Part shown: piece after piece, positions 23,122 through 34,362 of the stretch
How positions within the stretch are numbered: position 1 is the first letter of the stretch
Layout of the letters: every line of letters starts with the position of its first letter
NCBI GenBank assembly: GCA_026120185.1
Contig: JANUWF010001110.1
Span: forward strand, 1,837,001-1,901,000
Length of the DNA stretch: 64,000 bases
Direction of reading: 5' to 3'
From: Voacanga thouarsii
Lineage: Eukaryota; Streptophyta; Magnoliopsida; Gentianales; Apocynaceae
The notes under the pieces: model-generated
Database searches by the model: none
What the model was told of the DNA's origin: nothing
What the model saw: the letters and a program-made list of their open reading frames with translations, nothing else
Program-made: the position numbers and the translations under genes

Positions 23122-24050
23122 TAATGAGATGCCATTACAATTTTTTCATGCTTGTGACGTATTTGATTGTTGGGGGATAGACTTCATGGGCTAGTTCTTT
23201 GGGTAATAAATCATTTTGGTAGCAGTGGATTGCGTCTCTAAGTGGGTAGAAGCACAAGCTTTACCAACTAATGATATAAAGGTTGTGGTAAAATTTCTGA
23301 AAAAACTTTTCACCCGTTTTGGTGTGCCTAAGGTGCTCATTAGTGATAGGGGGACTCATTTTTGTAATACTCAAATGGAAAATGTTCTCAAACATCTAGG
23401 AGTGAACCATAGGTTTGCCACCCCCTATTATCCCCAAACAAGTGGACAGGTTGAAGTGGTTAATAGGGAAATCAAAAGAATCTTGGAAAAATTTGTTAAC
23501 CTACTAGGAAGAATTGGAGTCTAAAATTAGATGACACTCTTTGGGTGTACAGGACAGCTTTTATGACCCCAATTAGCATAACTCTTTTTTGGTTAGTTTA
23601 TGGAAAAGCATGTCATTTACCTGTTAAGATTGAGCATAAAGCTTATTGGGCTATAAAACTTGTTAACCTTGATCTTTACTTAACTAGAAAGTTAAGGTTG
23701 CTCTAACTCACAACCTTGGAGGAGTTGCGTGAGGATGCTTATGAAAATTTAATGCAGTATAAAGAGAAGGTCAAAAAATGACATGATAAGCATACCACTC
23801 GACAACACGAATTTGAGAAAGGCGATCAAGTGTTGTTTTTCAATTCTTGCTTACGATTTTTTCCAGGTAAGTTGAAATCAAGGTGATCGGGACCATACAC
23901 GATAAGTAAAAATTCCCCTTTGAAACCCTTGAAATTACTCACTCCACTGGGCGCACTTTCAAAATCAATCGCAATTGAGTAAAACGCTATGTTAGTGAAA
24001 TTCTTCGCAACACAGATCAGGTGGATATACTCTTTGACACTGCAGAATAA
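23122..24050 (+). pseudogene. Athila-type integrase, C-terminal part of pol (F2)
   Basis: Begins NEMPLQFFHACDVFDCWGID and contains VDCVSKWVEAQALPTND, the intact run 23216-23524 with FTRFGVPKVLISDRG and ATPYYPQTSGQVEVVNREI, then ALWVYRTAF-like and HEFEKGDQVLFFNS segments in shifted frames. These are the integrase core and the C-terminal region typical of Athila/gypsy elements; the last residues precede a TAA at 24048. The catalytic Asp and Glu positions are visible (SDRG; VEVVNRE). At least one frameshift (near 23520) and several stops break it. The N-terminal zinc domain and all upstream pol are deleted. Confidence 0.88.
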
Positions 24051-25719
24051 AACTACTTGGGTTATCTTAACTTCTTTCTTTCGTACTATATGTTTTTCTT
24101 TTTTGTACTATTTTCTTTACTTTTTGCTAATTTTTCTTTTCTAATTTTTATACTTTGGTGTGTTTCTTTTGTGTATTTTTCTTTCTAGGTACTTCAACAA
24201 TGCTCATTTCTGCTGGAATTCAACTCTTTTGTAGGAGAATGCACAATGCAATGGAAGTATTTTCTTTCTTCTCTTTCCCCTTTATTTTTGGTCCCGTGGC
24301 AATATTTCCTTACTCTATTTGTTTGGCCATTGAAGACAATGTCCAGTTTAAGTGTGGGGGAGTGGTTAGAATGGGAATTCTTCTATGCTTCATTCTTCTT
24401 GAAATTCTTTGAACTTTTTGAGCAAAATTTTTAATTTTTTTTCCGATTTTTTGAGATTTCAAGATGTATTTTTAATGCATGTCTTTGTGCTAGATCATAG
24501 AGTATATGTTCTATATCATTTGTGGCTTATGCATGACTTTTTGCACGCACTTGGACTAAGTAGTTCTTGATCAAATGCTTTACATTGTTCTTAAACTTAT
24601 TTTTTTGCTAAAATTCATTGAGCATTCTAGAACTTACTTGAATACTTCTTGAGGCGAAATAAGAAAGACATTCATGAGTTAACTTAAGGATAACAGTAAT
24701 AGGCCTTCTTTGGATAGTTTGAGCTTTTTAAGCCTACCTATTTGATATTATCCCTAGTGCCTATTTTGAGCCTAAATTGTCCATTATCCCTTTGTCCATT
24801 ACTTCTTTCTGAGAGTTTGATTTACCTTCCAAATCTTTGATTGCTCTTGATGGAAAAAAGTACAAGTAGAAGAATTATGAGGGAGAATGCTTGTGTAAAT
24901 GTCATGACTTGTTACTTTCAGTCATGCATCATGTGTTGAGTTGGAGTTGTGAAAGAAGAAAGGAGGAAGAAAAAGAAAGATTGAGAAAAACAAAAAGTTG
25001 CTGTAAATGTTGAAAGAAAAAACTGAGAAGCAAACAAAAGCAGCATTTGAAAAGAAAAGAAAAAGAAAAGAAAAGCTGAAAGAAAAAGAAAAGAAGAGCA
25101 CATGAAGAATGTTGGTTGAGTTGGAATAAGAATTGCTGAAATTTTGATGATTTTGTGTAATATGATTGATGCGTTGAGAACTATTGATGAAAAGAATGCA
25201 AGATTTGCTTGAACTGTAATATGATTGTTGTACAAGGTTGGGTTTTTGATTGGTTTTGTAATAGGAGAGCAAGAAAAGTTTGGAATCTATTGGTACATTT
25301 TGTTTATCCTTTTCTTGCAAACTGTCAACTTCTTTAATATTTGATTTTCCTATATCCTTCGTTTAACAGCCACATTACAAACTCTTTAGCCTTACATTAC
25401 AAGCTTAAAAATCCTATTTGTCCTAAGTAGAATTATGATATTTCTAGGATTAGTGGAGAGAGTGTATGAAAAGTAGGCTTATGGAATGCATTTTTTTTTT
25501 TTAAACTAAATTTTTTCAATCATGCATATTTTTTTTCTACTAGTCATTCTTCACTTACATAAGTCTTGCAGTTGTTATGAAAGGTATAATAGCATATATT
25601 TAGTTGTCTTAAATAAAGAAAGCATTGGAAATATTATTTTGAAATTGATTGAGTGATTTTGTGAAAACTTGTGTTTTTCTACTTATCTTTGATACTTTGC
25701 TTGAGGACAAGTAAAGAGC
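24051..25719 (+). other. shared 3' module of F2
   Basis: About 1.67 kb of non-coding sequence common to F1, F2 and, reversed, B1. It includes the internal polypurine-like motif TAAGTGTGGGGGAG at 24349-24362 and a purine-rich tract at 24940-25110. ORFs here are low-complexity artefacts. Confidence 0.7.
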
Positions 25720-25735
25720 TAAGTGTGGGGGAATG
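25720..25735 (+). promoter_or_regulatory. polypurine tract of F2
   Basis: TAAGTGTGGGGGAATG immediately before the LTR start TGATAGGG. Confidence 0.85.
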
Positions 25736-26309
25736 TGATAGGGCCCAAATTAGTCATATATTTTTTAGTTATTTGAGGCCATTTTATGATACATTTTGTG
25801 CAATAACTGGTCATATTCTTTCATATTTGAGATTTTATCCTTGAAAAGGTATTTTGTGCATTATTTTAGATTTTAGGGGTAAAATAAGGCAAAATCATCA
25901 CTAAATAGACTAGATGCTGTGCCGGCTAGGATAGGATAGGTGGCGCCGACCACGTGCTGTTGGCATGCACTTCAAGGCAATAAAAAATTGGCAAAACAAG
26001 GGTTGAACAGAACACAGCCGGTGCCGATTGGGAGCCCAGAGGCAGCACCGGCTGCGACCTGGAAGAACTTGGCACAAAAATTGAGAAAAATTAGTGAATG
26101 GACAGAGAGACAGATTGCAACTGGCGCCGGCTATGCACTGGTATAGAGTGGTGCCTCGATTTTCGTGCTCATTTTTGATAATTTTCAGAGTTTTGGTATT
26201 TTCTTACTTCTATTCGGCCAGAAACCCTAGAGGGACAAATTTAGACACTTTTAAAGCCTATAAATAGAAGAAAAACACAAGTTAAAGGTATGAATTCAAG
26301 ACAAAAACA
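25736..26309 (+). repeat. 3' LTR of F2, truncated
   Basis: Starts TGATAGGGCCC after the polypurine tract and follows the LTR consensus through the GC-rich block and TATA region, then stops at an inverted LTR of the same family. Confidence 0.85.
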
Positions 26310-27845
26310 TGATATGTATGAATTTGGATAAAAAAAATCATATAAAAATAAGCACATTCCCAATTAAGTTTAAATTAAAATGTTAACCCTAAATTGCACA
26401 TATAAGCAAGCGTACTCATCATTAAGCATAGCATAGGGTTTAAAACGAGTATCGATCCTCAAGGAACACGTATGCATTATTCACTTTTCTTTCATTATTT
26501 AATTGACTCAATAAAGTGAAAAAGAATAAAAAGGAAAATAACAAAAAAAGAATATATACATGTCAAGGATGGAGAATTATGTAACTCAAACCATTGTTTT
26601 GACAAACATAACCTTAAAGTACCCAATCATTATTACAACTAATCATTCTCTTGGCATCATGAAGGATTAAGATAGATTTACTTTTTTCTAATCCATGAAA
26701 TCACTATCTTCTAGACAAATTAGCATCACATATCCTGTCTCAACTAATTCACCAAAAAGATGCATTAAACATAATCCTTGATTAAATCCCCATATCCTGG
26801 AAAATTTAAAATATGAAATTAACTAATGAATCCATATCCTGACAGACATTAATTAACCTTTAATTACCCAGTTCTTAGCAATTAATCCATTTTCCAAGTA
26901 AGTTAATAGACAATAAATATGAAATTAATGAATTGAGACCACCATCAACCCCTATTCCAAGTAAGTTAATAGAAAGAAATAACAAATTAATCTCGTAATC
27001 AGTATAAGTAATTAAATATCAAGAATAGAAATCAATTAACCAAAATGTCAAAGTAAATCTAAAAATTATGAATACAAAAAACAATGTCAAATTACAATAG
27101 AACAATTAATACATCATTGTTCAAGAAAAGAAAACAAAGTTAAAAGAAAGCACTCATAGACAAGCCTCCTTCTTCTTCCTTCGTAGACTCTCTTGTACAA
27201 TCCTTCTCGATTTGATGAATTCTTTCTTGATTTTGAGTGATTTTGTGTTTTGCTCCTTGAATTCATACCTTTGACTTGTGTTTTTCCTCTATTTATAAGC
27301 TTTAGAAGTGCCTAAATTCGTCTCTCTAAGGTTTCTGGCCAAATAGAAGTAGGAAAGTGCCAAAACTCTGCAAATTGCCAAAAAATGTGTACGAAAATTG
27401 AGACACCGCCTCTGTACCAGTGCACAATCGGCACCGCCTGTCTTGCCTAGGGCCGTTGCCGGTTGCATGCTGTCTTTCTGTCCGTTTGTCAACTTTTCTC
27501 GATTTTTGTGCTAAGTTCTTCTAGGTCGCAGCTGGCACCGCCTCTGGGCTCCCAACTAGTGCCGGCTGTGTTCTGTTCAGCCCCTGTTTCGCCGATTTTT
27601 CATTGTCTCGAAGTGTGTACCAACTGCACGTGGCCGGCACCGCCTGTCCTGTCCTGTCCTGTCTTAGCTGGCACAGCCTCTAGTCTTTTTAGTGATGATT
27701 TTACCTTATTTTATCCCTAAAATCTGAAATAATGCACAAAATATCTTTTCAAGTGTAAAATCTCAAATATGATGGAATATGACTAGTTTTTGCACAAAAT
27801 GGCCTCAAATAATTAGAAAATATATGACTAATTTAGGCTCTATTA
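26310..27845 (-). repeat. inverted Athila-type LTR
   Basis: Full-length LTR of the B1/F2 family on the minus strand (plus-strand ends TGATATGTATG and GCTCTATTA, the last a mutated TATCA). The flanks differ (AAACA left, GCAGC right), so it is not a simple solo-LTR insertion; one side was lost or exchanged. Right of it lies gypsy G2, broken inside gag. Confidence 0.85.
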
Positions 27846-28128
27846 GCAGCAAAGGTTGGAATATTGTGGCAAACTGTGGAATAAGGCTCTGAATGAGTTT
27901 GCCTGTACACTGCTCCATAGCCTATCGTATGGCGGTTAGAGACGTGGGTGTCAACTGGGACACCTGGGGAGGAAATGATGTTTTCACCCCCTGTTGCTCA
28001 GTGAGAGTAACCTAGGTGCTCCCGGATGTCGTTATGGTAGGATCAAAAGCTCCCCGTAAGGTTCGAACAGTAGGCCGATCGGATGATTTCGATGATAGCC
28101 CTGAGGATTGTTGCTGAGAATTAGCCAT
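27846..28128 (-). pseudogene. gag N-terminal fragment (G2)
   Basis: About 94 codons from the ATG at 28128, homologous to the first residues of the G1 gag, including the opening ANSQQQSSG-type sequence and Gln-rich stretches. Contains stops. Too short to act as gag. Confidence 0.75.
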
Positions 28129-28193
28129 AATACATCCTGAATACAATTGTATGCAATAACTGCCCTTCGGGTCCTACTGGGTTTGCTAATTTA

Positions 28194-28900
28194 TGTTGCC
28201 TTACGAAAAGGGAGCTGATGGAATTGCCAATCGGTTGCTCTTTCGATGAACATAAATAATCCGATGGAAAGATGAATAGATGAGCTAGACTTTTTAAAAG
28301 CGGTGGGTTCCTTGAACTTACTATAGAAAGGGTCTAAGCAGGTAGAAATATTGCACGCGAAAGAAAAAAAGAACCGAATAGGATGTATTTCGATTGAAAT
28401 GATGAATGAATACAATAACTCATAATCAAAGCAACATCAAACGAAAGCTTTGTGATTAGAGGAGTAAGGAAAACTATAAACAAAGCTGTAAATAGGGCTG
28501 TAAGAAAGTTGTAAATGAAAGCAGTGAAGAAAGTTGTAAAAATGCAAAAAAAAAAAAAAAAAAGGAATGAAAAACTAGAAAATTTTGGTAATTTAGTCTA
28601 AGATGAGTGTTGGTGTCTTCAATCTGGGATTTCTTCTTGCTTTATACTTGCTGTGGCGCAACTGCCAACTTTCGAACGTGGAGGAAATCCCGTTTCATAG
28701 CCTGTTCTTGGCGATTAAGAACAATAAGGTCCTGCCGATCGTGCCGAGGTGTGCGGGTGATAGCTCATCGGCTCTTGATTCCAATATTGACCGGGTACAA
28801 CCACTGAGAATTTTCCTTGACGTCATCATTCGTTTGATAGAATTTATATCGGCTTCGGCTGAAAGTTACTATTGTAACGGATTTGCTAGAAATGACGTCA
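28194..28900 (-). repeat. probable LTR of G2
   Basis: The segment next to the G2 leader begins TGTTGCCTTACG in plus orientation, the same as the 11 bp left at G1 (10255-10265), as expected for an LTR end. No partner LTR is in the window, so the far edge (near 28900, where copia sequence begins) is approximate. It contains two TGACGTCA palindromes (28818-28825 and 28893-28900). The ORFs over 28603-28962 are chance frames. Confidence 0.55.
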
Positions 28901-29701
28901 ATATATATATTCTGAACTTGGTTCCTTCTAAGTCAGTGCCTAGGATATCTTATGAGATATGAACTGGATGTAAGTCCCGTATGATTCATTTCAAGATCCA
29001 ACTTATGTACTGACTAAGAGAATTAAACTAAACCCAATATCATATTTATGCTACTTTATAGGGTATCCAAAAAGAATAAGGGGTGGATACTTTTATCATC
29101 CCTAAGAGCAAAAGATACTTGTCAGTACTCATGCTAGATACTTGAAGAATAAATAAAATGTGTCCACTAAGGTTTTGAGTAAGGTAGAATTGGAAGAGAA
29201 TTTGAATGACACTTTAACTTCTAATACCTCAATTGAAGAACCAAAAAAGGCATTACCAGATATTCCTATATAGACTGAGCCATGTCATAGTGGGAGGACA
29301 TCTAGAGTTCTAGAAAGATGGATTGGAGAGGGCTTTGAGGTAGTTTTGACCATCAAGAATAAGATCCTACTAGATATGATAATGCCATTACTGATGTTGA
29401 TGCAAACAAATAACAAATAGCAATGGATGCTGAGATTGAGTTTATGTATCTCAATTAAGTTTCAGATCCTATCACTGTACCTAAAGGGATTAAACCCGTG
29501 GGATATAAGTGGATATAAAGAAAAAGAGAGGTGCAGATGGAAAGATGGAAACCTATAAAGGAAGGTTATTTACAAAAAGTTATACTGAAAAAGAAGGGAT
29601 CGATTATGAAGAGACCTTTTCACTTGTTACCATGTTTAAGTCCATTTGCATTCTCTTGGCTATTACATTCATTATGACTACGAGATATGGCAAATAAATG
29701 T

Positions 29702-31200
29702 TGATAGGGGCTAAATTAGTTATATTTTTCCTAATTATTTGAGGCTCTTTTGTGATACATTTTGTTCAATAGCTAGTTATATTCCTTCATATTTGAGATT
29801 TTACCCTTGGAAAGGTATTTTGTGTATTATTTTAGATTTTAGGGGTAAAACAAAGCAAAAATGTTGCAAAACCGAACTAAGGCGGCGCTGGACAGGACAG
29901 TGGAACCGGCGCAGGTCATATGCTGATGACACGAATTTTGAGGTGACAAAAAATTGTTGAAACATATTGGGACAGAACTGAACTGGTGCCGACTCCAGTA
30001 GCCAAGGCGGTGCCGGCTGCACTCTGGACAACATTGTGTGGAAATAAAAAAAAATTGGCGAACAACGGAAGAAATAGAACACAACCGGCGCCGGGTGTGC
30101 TCTGAAGAAAATATGGGATTTTGATTTTTGCACGCAATTTTTGGTAATTTGCAGAATTTTAATATCTTCCTACTTCTACTCGGCTAAGAACCTTACACCA
30201 ATGAGTTTAGGCACTTCATAAGCCTATAAATAGATGAAAAATATAAGGAAAAATGAGAGAATTCATAGATTATCATAGAAAACCACTCAAATCAAAGGAG
30301 GAATTCTTCAATTCAAGGAGGGTTGTGCAAGAAGATCTTCAAAGAAAGAAGAAGGAGGCTTGTCTATTAGTGCTTTCTTTTACTTTGTTTTCCTTTTCTT
30401 GAACAATGATATGTTAATTGTTTTATTATAATTCGACATTGTTTTAGATATTCATGATTTTTAGAGTTATTTGATCCTTTGATTAATTGATTGTTCTTCT
30501 TGGTATTTAATTACTTGTGCTTATTACGAGATTAATTGGTTGTTTCTTTCTATTGACTTGCTTGGAAAAGGGGTTGATTGTGGTTTCAATTTGTTAATTT
30601 CATATTTGTTGTCTCGTAACTTACTTGGAAAAGAGGTTAATTGCTAAAAACTGGTAATTAAAGGTTAATTGATGTCTTCCAGGAATGGATTCATTGGTTA
30701 ATTTCATGTTTAAGTTTGCCAAGAGTGGAAATTTAATCAAGGATTGTGTGTAATGCATCTTTTGGGTTGATTAGTTGAGATAGGAATGTGATGCTAATTT
30801 ATCTAGAAGGTAGTGATCTCATGGATTGGAAAAGAAATGAATCTATCTTAATCCTTCATGATGCCAAGAGAATAATTAGTTATGATAATGGTTAAGTGCC
30901 TTAAGGTCATGTGCGTCAAAATAATGGTTTGAGTTATATAATTTTCCATCCTTGACATGTATATATTATTTTATTTTATTTTAATTTCTTTTTCACTTTA
31001 TTGAGTCGGTTAAACAATGAAAGAAAAGTGATTAATGCATACTTGTTCCTTGAGGATCGACACTCAGTTGAACCCTATACTATGCTTAATGATGAGTACG
31101 CTTACTTATATGTGTAATTTAGGGTTAACATTTTAATTTAAACTTGATTGTCAATGTGTTTATTTTTATATGATTTTTATATCCAAATGAATATGCATCA
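29702..31200 (+). repeat. Athila-type solo LTR, TSD AATGT
   Basis: 1499-bp LTR (TGATAGGGGC to ATGCATCA) flanked by AATGT at 29697-29701 and 31201-31205. It has no internal region, so the element was reduced to one LTR by LTR-LTR recombination. GC-rich GGCGCC-type block at 29880-30090; TATA box at 30224-30233. Confidence 0.95.
30224..30233 (+). promoter_or_regulatory. TATA box in the solo LTR
   Basis: CTATAAATAG, the same box and position as in the B1 LTRs. Confidence 0.6.
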
Positions 31201-32410
31201 AATGTTAAGACAACCTTTCTCAATAGCTATCTTAGTGAAGACATTTATATGACCCCGCCTGAAGGCTTTTAAGAAATCCATTTATAGACTTAAGTAAGCA
31301 TCACGTGCATATAACATATGTTTTGATAGGATTGTAAAGTCTTATAGTTTTTTACAAAACGTAGATGAACTATGCATGTATAGGAAGTCGAATGGGAACA
31401 ATTTGTCCTTTATGATACTCTATGTAAGTGACATTCTACTTATTAGAAATAATATAGGGATATTGTTATCTATAAAAGTTTGACTATCAAGTCAATTTAG
31501 TATAAAAGATATGGAAGAAGCTAGCTACATTTTTTGTATAAAACTTTTTAGAGATAGGAAGTAAAAAATGTTAGGTTTATCCTAATCTATTTATATTGAT
31601 AAGATATTGGCTAAGTTTAGCATAGGTCAATGTAAAGGGGGCAATCATACCCTTTAGGCACAGATTAACTCTATCTTCTAAACTGTGTCCTAAGACACAG
31701 AAAGAGAAGGAAAGAATGAGTAAGATTTCCCATACTTCGGCAGTGGGAATTCACATGTATGACATGCTTTGTACAAGGCAAGATATCTACTTTGCTGTAT
31801 GTATGGTTAGCAGATATCAGTCAAACCCAAGAGAAGAACATTAGTAAGCTGTAAAGCATATACTCATGTACATGAAGAGAACGAGAGATTATATATTTGT
31901 CTACAGAGTTAATAAATTGATTCCTACAAGTTACACTGACTTAGACTTCGAACAGATAAAGATAAAAGAAAATCCACTAGTGGATATATTTTCACTTTAT
32001 TTGGAAAGGTTATTTCATGGAGGATTATTAAGCAATATTGTATTGCTGATTCCACCATAAAAGTTAAGTATATGGCAGCTTTAGAAGTTTCAAAGGAAGC
32101 GGTTTGACTTTGGTAGTTCCTCACAGAACTTGGAGTTGTGTAACAAATGGATAGACCTATTACCTTATATGGTGATAATTCTGGAGCTCTGTCTCAATGC
32201 AAGGAACAAAGAACCATAGGAAGAGCAAGCACATTGAGAGGAAGTATCACTTGATCCGAAAATTTATCCAGAAATGGGAGATAGTGGCTGACCAGATTTC
32301 CTCTTCAAACAATCTAACAGATCCATTTACCAAGCTTTTGACGAATAAGGTATTCCGAAGATGCTTAGACATCATAGGGGTAGCAACATATAGACTCTCA
32401 TAGTCCATTT

Positions 32411-32426
32411 AGTGCAAGTAGGAGAT
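32411..32426 (+). promoter_or_regulatory. polypurine tract of copia C
   Basis: AGTGCAAGTAGGAGAT directly before the LTR, parallel to the A1 and B tracts. Confidence 0.7.
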
Positions 32427-34171
32427 TATTAGAATGTATGCCCAAAATATACTATGTATCTTTGTATTTTGAAAATTAATAAAATAGTTCATTCATTAAT
32501 AGTTGTTTGTTTATGTATATTTACACATTAAAGGTCTAAGTATGTTAGTAAATAATCTACGCGATTGGGTTGTACTTTCACAATGAAGTGTAGATTATGG
32601 GATGCTAACACATAAGTGAAAAATTATTCCTGATCGATTGATAAAGTTGGACACATTATTAAGGTTTAAATCATTATACTATGGTTTTTAAATAGAGAAT
32701 GGTTAACCTTCAACTAGTGAGTAGTCCTCTCATGCCAATAGTGTAAGCGTATTTGGAATACATAGAATTGGATCACGCGTTAATAATCTTTATAAAAGTA
32801 CTATAATAAATAAAGATTGGTATATCATTGCTATTACATGGACGAATATCCTAAAATTTGAGTATAAGTTGGTGGTTTGGTGAAGTTGGACTTGTGCATT
32901 TTAATGTATGGCAGGTGAGGTCTTATCGCAAGACCAACAACCTTATGTGTTGGGTGTATGACTCTAGTTAATTAAGGAAAACTTATATAATAGAGTTTCT
33001 ATACTTCACTTTGTGAAGACATCACCCCTTTATGATTGTCTGAGATTATCTAAATAAACCAGGGCCTTGAGAAACGTAATTAAGTATGTATGCTTTTGGA
33101 TAACTCCATGATGTAAGTGAGTACATACTGAAAGTCATAGACTATCGGACTAGTTATCAAAGGATGGTAGATATCATTGAGAAATGTGTTGTACAATTTT
33201 TCCATCTCAATGATGGGTGTCATGTAGAAGGGTATTTTCATCATTATACATGTAGGTCGAAGACACTGCACTTGTAATATTATTCTCGATGTCAATATTT
33301 TCATATAATGATAAATGTAATAGAATATTTAAAATGATAAAATACATTTATCTGTTAGTATGGGCATTTTGATCATTTTAACAGCCAAGAATAAGAAGTC
33401 TTTTGATCTCTAGAATAGCTCAAGTAATCTTAGTAAATTTATTTATTATATGAGCTTATTGGGTGAATTTATTATTGAAAAAATTATTCTAAGAGTCTAA
33501 TTATTTATTTATTTAGGTTAGAATAATTAATTGAACTAATTTAATTAAATTAGTTTATCAATTAATTAACTTGAGTAATTTTATATTAGGTCGAAGTAAA
33601 TTAATTAATTAATATGAGAGCTATTTAATTAGTCTTAGACTAATTAAGTAAAACCTTAGCCTAACAGGATTTTGGAATGACGGCTAAAAGGTTAGAAATT
33701 AGGGGTAGCCACCAGATAAAATATAAGGAAAAAGAAAAAGAACTAGGATTGTCTAGTTGTGTATGCTACGTGAACTATAGATTCACATAAGGAATAAGAA
33801 AAATGAAATTGCTTTGGTTTTCTTAGACAAAAATCACCATTTTCTTTTCCTTGAAAAAGCTCTCCCAATATTCTTTCCTTAATTCATCCTATTCTGCTTT
33901 CGCTAGTACTGGTCCATAGGAGGTTCGAGAATACTTTGAAAGACCAAGAGCCAGCAAACGTGGTACCTGTTAAATGCGAAGCAGTTGACGGTTAGCTAAA
34001 ATTCCCTTGAAACAAGTGAATGTTTCAACACAAGAAGTTGCATTGAACCCGAATCTGACTTCGGTTATTCAACCTAAGTATCCCAAAAGTAAGTATTTCT
34101 AGACTTTGGTACGGGAAAAAATTAAATTTTCAATCTTCTGTTGCGTTTTTATTTTTCCACGATCTTTCACA
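32427..34171 (+). repeat. 3' LTR of copia C
   Basis: Starts TATTAGAATGTATGCCC (a decayed TGTTGG start, as in B) after the polypurine tract and ends TCTTTCACA. About 1745 bp. No partner LTR in the window; the right edge is set by the beginning of A3 coding homology at 34172. Confidence 0.75.
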
Positions 34172-34362
34172 AACTTGGTTGTTATACTTGAAATCTATTT
34201 ATGACTTCATGGCTTCAAGCTATTTGACAAATTCAAAACTTTTTAGAACTTTCTTGTAAGTAGTAGGCTCATCTTTTTTTGTGAACAATACATCATTTTG
34301 GTCACTTATAAGAAATTCATATATCTCAGATGCCACACATATCCTACTTGACTTATGAGGTT
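34172..34362 (-). pseudogene. copia linker/RT N-terminal fragment (A3)
   Basis: Minus-strand match to A1 3370-3560 and A2 56900-57090 (region upstream of RT). It ends at the AGGTT target duplication of B2, and the matching sequence resumes at 39853. Confidence 0.8.

Larger units (their letters stand above)
21479..26309 (+). mobile_element. Athila-like gypsy element F2, internally deleted
   Basis: LTR (21479-22836, 5' end missing), primer site (22843-22860), short leader, integrase remnant (23122-24050), shared 3' module, polypurine tract (25720-25735), and the first 574 bp of a 3' LTR (25736-26309), cut by an inverted LTR. Gag, protease and RT are missing: the leader runs directly into the integrase. 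The integrase places the whole LTR family in the Athila lineage. Confidence 0.85.
27846..28900 (-). mobile_element. 5' end of a second Tat/Ogre-like element (G2)
   Basis: Minus-strand LTR (28194-28900), leader and gag N-terminus (27846-28128). The gag and leader part matches G1 (9905-10254) closely. The element is broken at 27846 by the inverted LTR and on its other side by the copia C remnant near 28900. Confidence 0.7.
28901..32403 (+). pseudogene. copia int-RT-RNase H remnant (C)
   Basis: Opens with the integrase-end motif [13 protein letters not shown] (about 28908), then FIGYPKRIRGGYFYHP (29058), the linker, the start of RT (VDPITVPKGIKPVGYKW-like, 29460-29520) and EGIDYEETFSLV (29590). 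RT is cut at 29701 by the solo LTR and resumes at 31206, with a degraded YVSD in place of YVDD near 31425. RNase H follows, and the intact end 32197-32403 includes KHIERKYHLIRKF. Many stops and frameshifts. The terminal stop is 32401-32403. Confidence 0.85.
28901..34171 (+). mobile_element. Ty1/copia element C, 5'-truncated, with a solo LTR inside
   Basis: Integrase C-terminus, RT and RNase H remnants, polypurine tract (32411-32426) and a 3' LTR (32427-34171). It is closer in sequence to copia element B than to family A. An Athila-type solo LTR (29702-31200) is inserted in RT. The 5' part is lost at the junction with G2. It ends where A3 sequence begins. Confidence 0.85.

Noticed and set aside
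28603..28962. An open frame of 119 codons starting MSVGVFNLGFLLALYLL that could be read as a small membrane protein.
   Set aside because: It crosses the junction between the probable G2 LTR and copia C; its C-terminal residues are copia integrase sequence. No independent gene support.
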